Part shown: piece after piece, positions 20,922-22,248 of the stretch
Layout: every line of letters begins with the position of its first letter
Numbering within the stretch: position 1 is the first letter of the stretch
Assembly: GCA_014379815.1 (NCBI GenBank)
Contig: JACMLA010000792.1
Location: 1-22,248, forward strand
DNA length: 22,248 nt
Source of the DNA: Bryobacteraceae bacterium
GTDB taxonomy: Bacteria; Acidobacteriota; Terriglobia; Bryobacterales; Bryobacteraceae
Direction: 5' to 3'
Notes under the pieces: model-generated
The model's database searches: none
What the model saw: only the letters and a program-made list of their open reading frames with translations
What the model was told of the DNA's origin: nothing
Made by a program: the position numbers and the translations under genes

Positions 20922-22248
20922 CTGCCCATTGACGCCCTTCTCACTCAGATCACGGAAACGATTGGAAGTTCCAGAAATCTCATTCTGCAGGCCGAACCTG
21001 GCGCTGGGAAAACAACCCGCGTGCCGCCCGCGCTCCTCGAAGTAACACTAGGAGACATTCTGGTTCTGGAGCCCCGCCGACTTCCCGCTCGCCTCGCGGC
21101 CCGACGCGTGGCAGAAGAATTGGGCGAGACAGTAGGAGAAACAGTCGGCTATCGGGTTCGTTTCGAAGAACAGAGCAGCCGCCAAACAAGGCTCTGGTTT
21201 ATCACTGAAGGTCTTCTGACGCGCCGCCTGCTTTCTGACCCTCATCTGGAGGGCGTCTCTGCCGTAATCCTTGACGAGTTCCATGAACGTCACATCGAGA
21301 CTGATCTGGCGCTAGCTTTACTCCGGCGGTTGCAGCAGACCTTGCGGCCCGACCTGCAGATTGTAGTAATGTCCGCCACGCTCGACTCCGGACCTCTCGC
21401 ACGTTACCTCGAGGCGCCGGTCATCCATGCTCCCGGACGCGTGTTCGATGTTGCGGTTTCCTACGCGGGCCATTCCGCATTGTCCGTGGAAGAACAAGTT
21501 GCCGCATCAGTAAACATCCTGGTTCAAACGAATCTGACAGGACACGTTCTCATTTTTCTTGCAGGAGCCGGTGAAATCCGGCGTTGCCTGAAATCCTGCG
21601 AATCCATCGCGCGCTCTGCCGGACTTTTAAGTCTTCCTCTTCACGGCGATCTTTCGCCCGACGAGCAGGATCGCGCGGTGTCACAATCCCAACAGCAAAA
21701 GTTGATCTTTTCGACCAATGTCGCAGAAAGCTCGGTGACGATCGAAGGGGTCAGCGTTGTAATTGACAGTGGCCTCGCCCGTATCGCCACCGATTCCATA
21801 TCGTCCGGGCTGCCGACACTGGAAGTGCGTCGCATCAGCAAGGCGTCGGCGATCCAGCGTGCCGGACGCGCAGGGCGTACCCGGAATGGCCAGGCAATCC
21901 GACTGTACTCCCAGGATGACTTTGCACGCCGTCCCAGTCACGATGTTCCGGAAATACACCGGCGGGAACTGGCGCAGGTTGTCCTCACACTCCGGGCAAT
22001 GGGTATCGACAATGCAATGGAGGTTGAGAAGATCGAGTGGCTCGACGCTCCCCCTGCTGAATCCGTCCAGGCGGCGGAAGAACTGCTGAATCGCCTGCAG
22101 GGAAAGATGTCCGCAGCCAGACTCGCAGAATTGCCGGTCCACCCCAGAATCGCGCGGCTGCTGTTGGAGGCAAAACAGCGGGGCGTAGTGAACGAAGCAT
22201 GCCGCATCGCAGTGCACCTCAGCGCTTCGGGAGTGCGGAACTTAGCGA
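20922..22248 (+). CDS. hrpB: HrpB-type ATP-dependent DExH helicase (partial, no canonical start codon)
   Basis: The frame is open to the right edge, with about 442 codons visible of a usual 800 or more. HrpB is an RNA-helicase-like DExH protein of the DEAH/RHA group; its bacterial role is poorly known. Motifs in order are Walker A AEPGAGKTTRVP (motif I), LEPRRLPARLAARRVAEE (Ia), DEFHER (II), MSATLD (III), STNVAESSVTIEGV (V) and QRAGRAGRT (VI). HrpB proteins begin near L-P-I-D-A-L-L, which here starts at the CTG at 20922. No ATG, GTG or TTG occurs in frame from the TGA near 20817 to a GTG at 21021, which lies inside motif I. Possible starts are CTG 20922, ATT 20910, or ACG 20895 (7 nt after an AGGAG at 20883-20887). 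The ATG at 20872 is in another frame, so a one-base error or frameshift is possible. Confidence 0.88.
   Translation, partial: MPIDALLTQITETIGSSRNLILQAEPGAGKTTRVPPALLEVTLGDILVLEPRRLPARLAARRVAEELGETVGETVGYRVRFEEQSSRQTRLWFITEGLLTRRLLSDPHLEGVSAVILDEFHERHIETDLALALLRRLQQTLRPDLQIVVMSATLDSGPLARYLEAPVIHAPGRVFDVAVSYAGHSALSVEEQVAASVNILVQTNLTGHVLIFLAGAGEIRRCLKSCESIARSAGLLSLPLHGDLSPDEQDRAVSQSQQQKLIFSTNVAESSVTIEGVSVVIDSGLARIATDSISSGLPTLEVRRISKASAIQRAGRAGRTRNGQAIRLYSQDDFARRPSHDVPEIHRRELAQVVLTLRAMGIDNAMEVEKIEWLDAPPAESVQAAEELLNRLQGKMSAARLAELPVHPRIARLLLEAKQRGVVNEACRIAVHLSASGVRNLA

Noticed and set aside
20200..21045. 281-codon plus-strand frame with an ATG at 20872
   Set aside because: It runs antisense through aroC and the HTH-like gene and out of frame into hrpB. 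Its protein is compositionally biased. Only the ATG at 20872 is of interest, as a possible frameshifted hrpB start.

Overview
The window (about 57-58% GC by eye) is bacterial chromosomal DNA with densely packed, mostly housekeeping or metabolic genes on both strands. I see no rRNA, tRNA, CRISPR array, insertion sequence or prophage. Several starts are GTG or TTG. Protein styles that I associate with Acidobacteriota (Solibacter/Bryobacter-like) are the sugar dehydratase, the stand-alone EF-G paralogue, the GT-C membrane protein, and the small conserved protein upstream of aroC. This assignment comes from family resemblance, not from a search, and is moderately confident.

Layout. (1) 1-3267: sugar and carbohydrate genes. 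These are the 5' part of a phosphomannose-isomerase-like cupin (minus strand, running off the left edge), a divergent GNAT acetyltransferase, and a minus-strand pair of a KdgD-type 5-dehydro-4-deoxyglucarate dehydratase and a PfkB sugar kinase. (2) 3344-8576: a plus-strand run of M20 dipeptidase, MurJ lipid II flippase, a coiled-coil/zinc-ribbon protein and a GT-C-like polytopic membrane protein. (3) 8640-10736: an EF-G paralogue with its own promoter and a perfect Shine-Dalgarno site. (4) 10787-14549: a phosphotriesterase-family hydrolase and a zinc-dependent glucose-dehydrogenase-like enzyme, only 3 bp apart, then an NfrB-like GT2 glycosyltransferase with a C-terminal MshEN (c-di-GMP-binding type) domain. 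(5) 14579-15231: a VapBC-type toxin-antitoxin module (AbrB-fold antitoxin, PIN toxin) with a palindromic putative operator. (6) 15450-16193: an ankyrin-repeat protein. (7) 20793-16154, minus strand: an operon-like chain of a small HTH-like protein, aroC, def, fmt, argJ and an exported NTF2-like protein, with 4-bp overlaps at the distal junctions. (8) 20922-22248: the 5' part of an HrpB-type DExH helicase on the plus strand, running off the right edge and lacking any ATG/GTG/TTG start in its frame.

How the genes may work together. Def and Fmt act at opposite ends of the formyl-methionine cycle, AroC and ArgJ make amino-acid precursors, and MurJ serves peptidoglycan. The glucose-dehydrogenase/PTE-family pair may form a sugar oxidation and lactone-hydrolysis step. 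KdgD would feed sugar diacids to 2-oxoglutarate semialdehyde. The NfrB-like protein is probably a c-di-GMP-controlled polysaccharide synthase.

No single region is clearly a new system. The points most worth a second look are the missing start codon of hrpB, the alternative-hairpin leader of the EF-G paralogue, the stand-alone MshEN glycosyltransferase, and the PTE/glucose-dehydrogenase pair.
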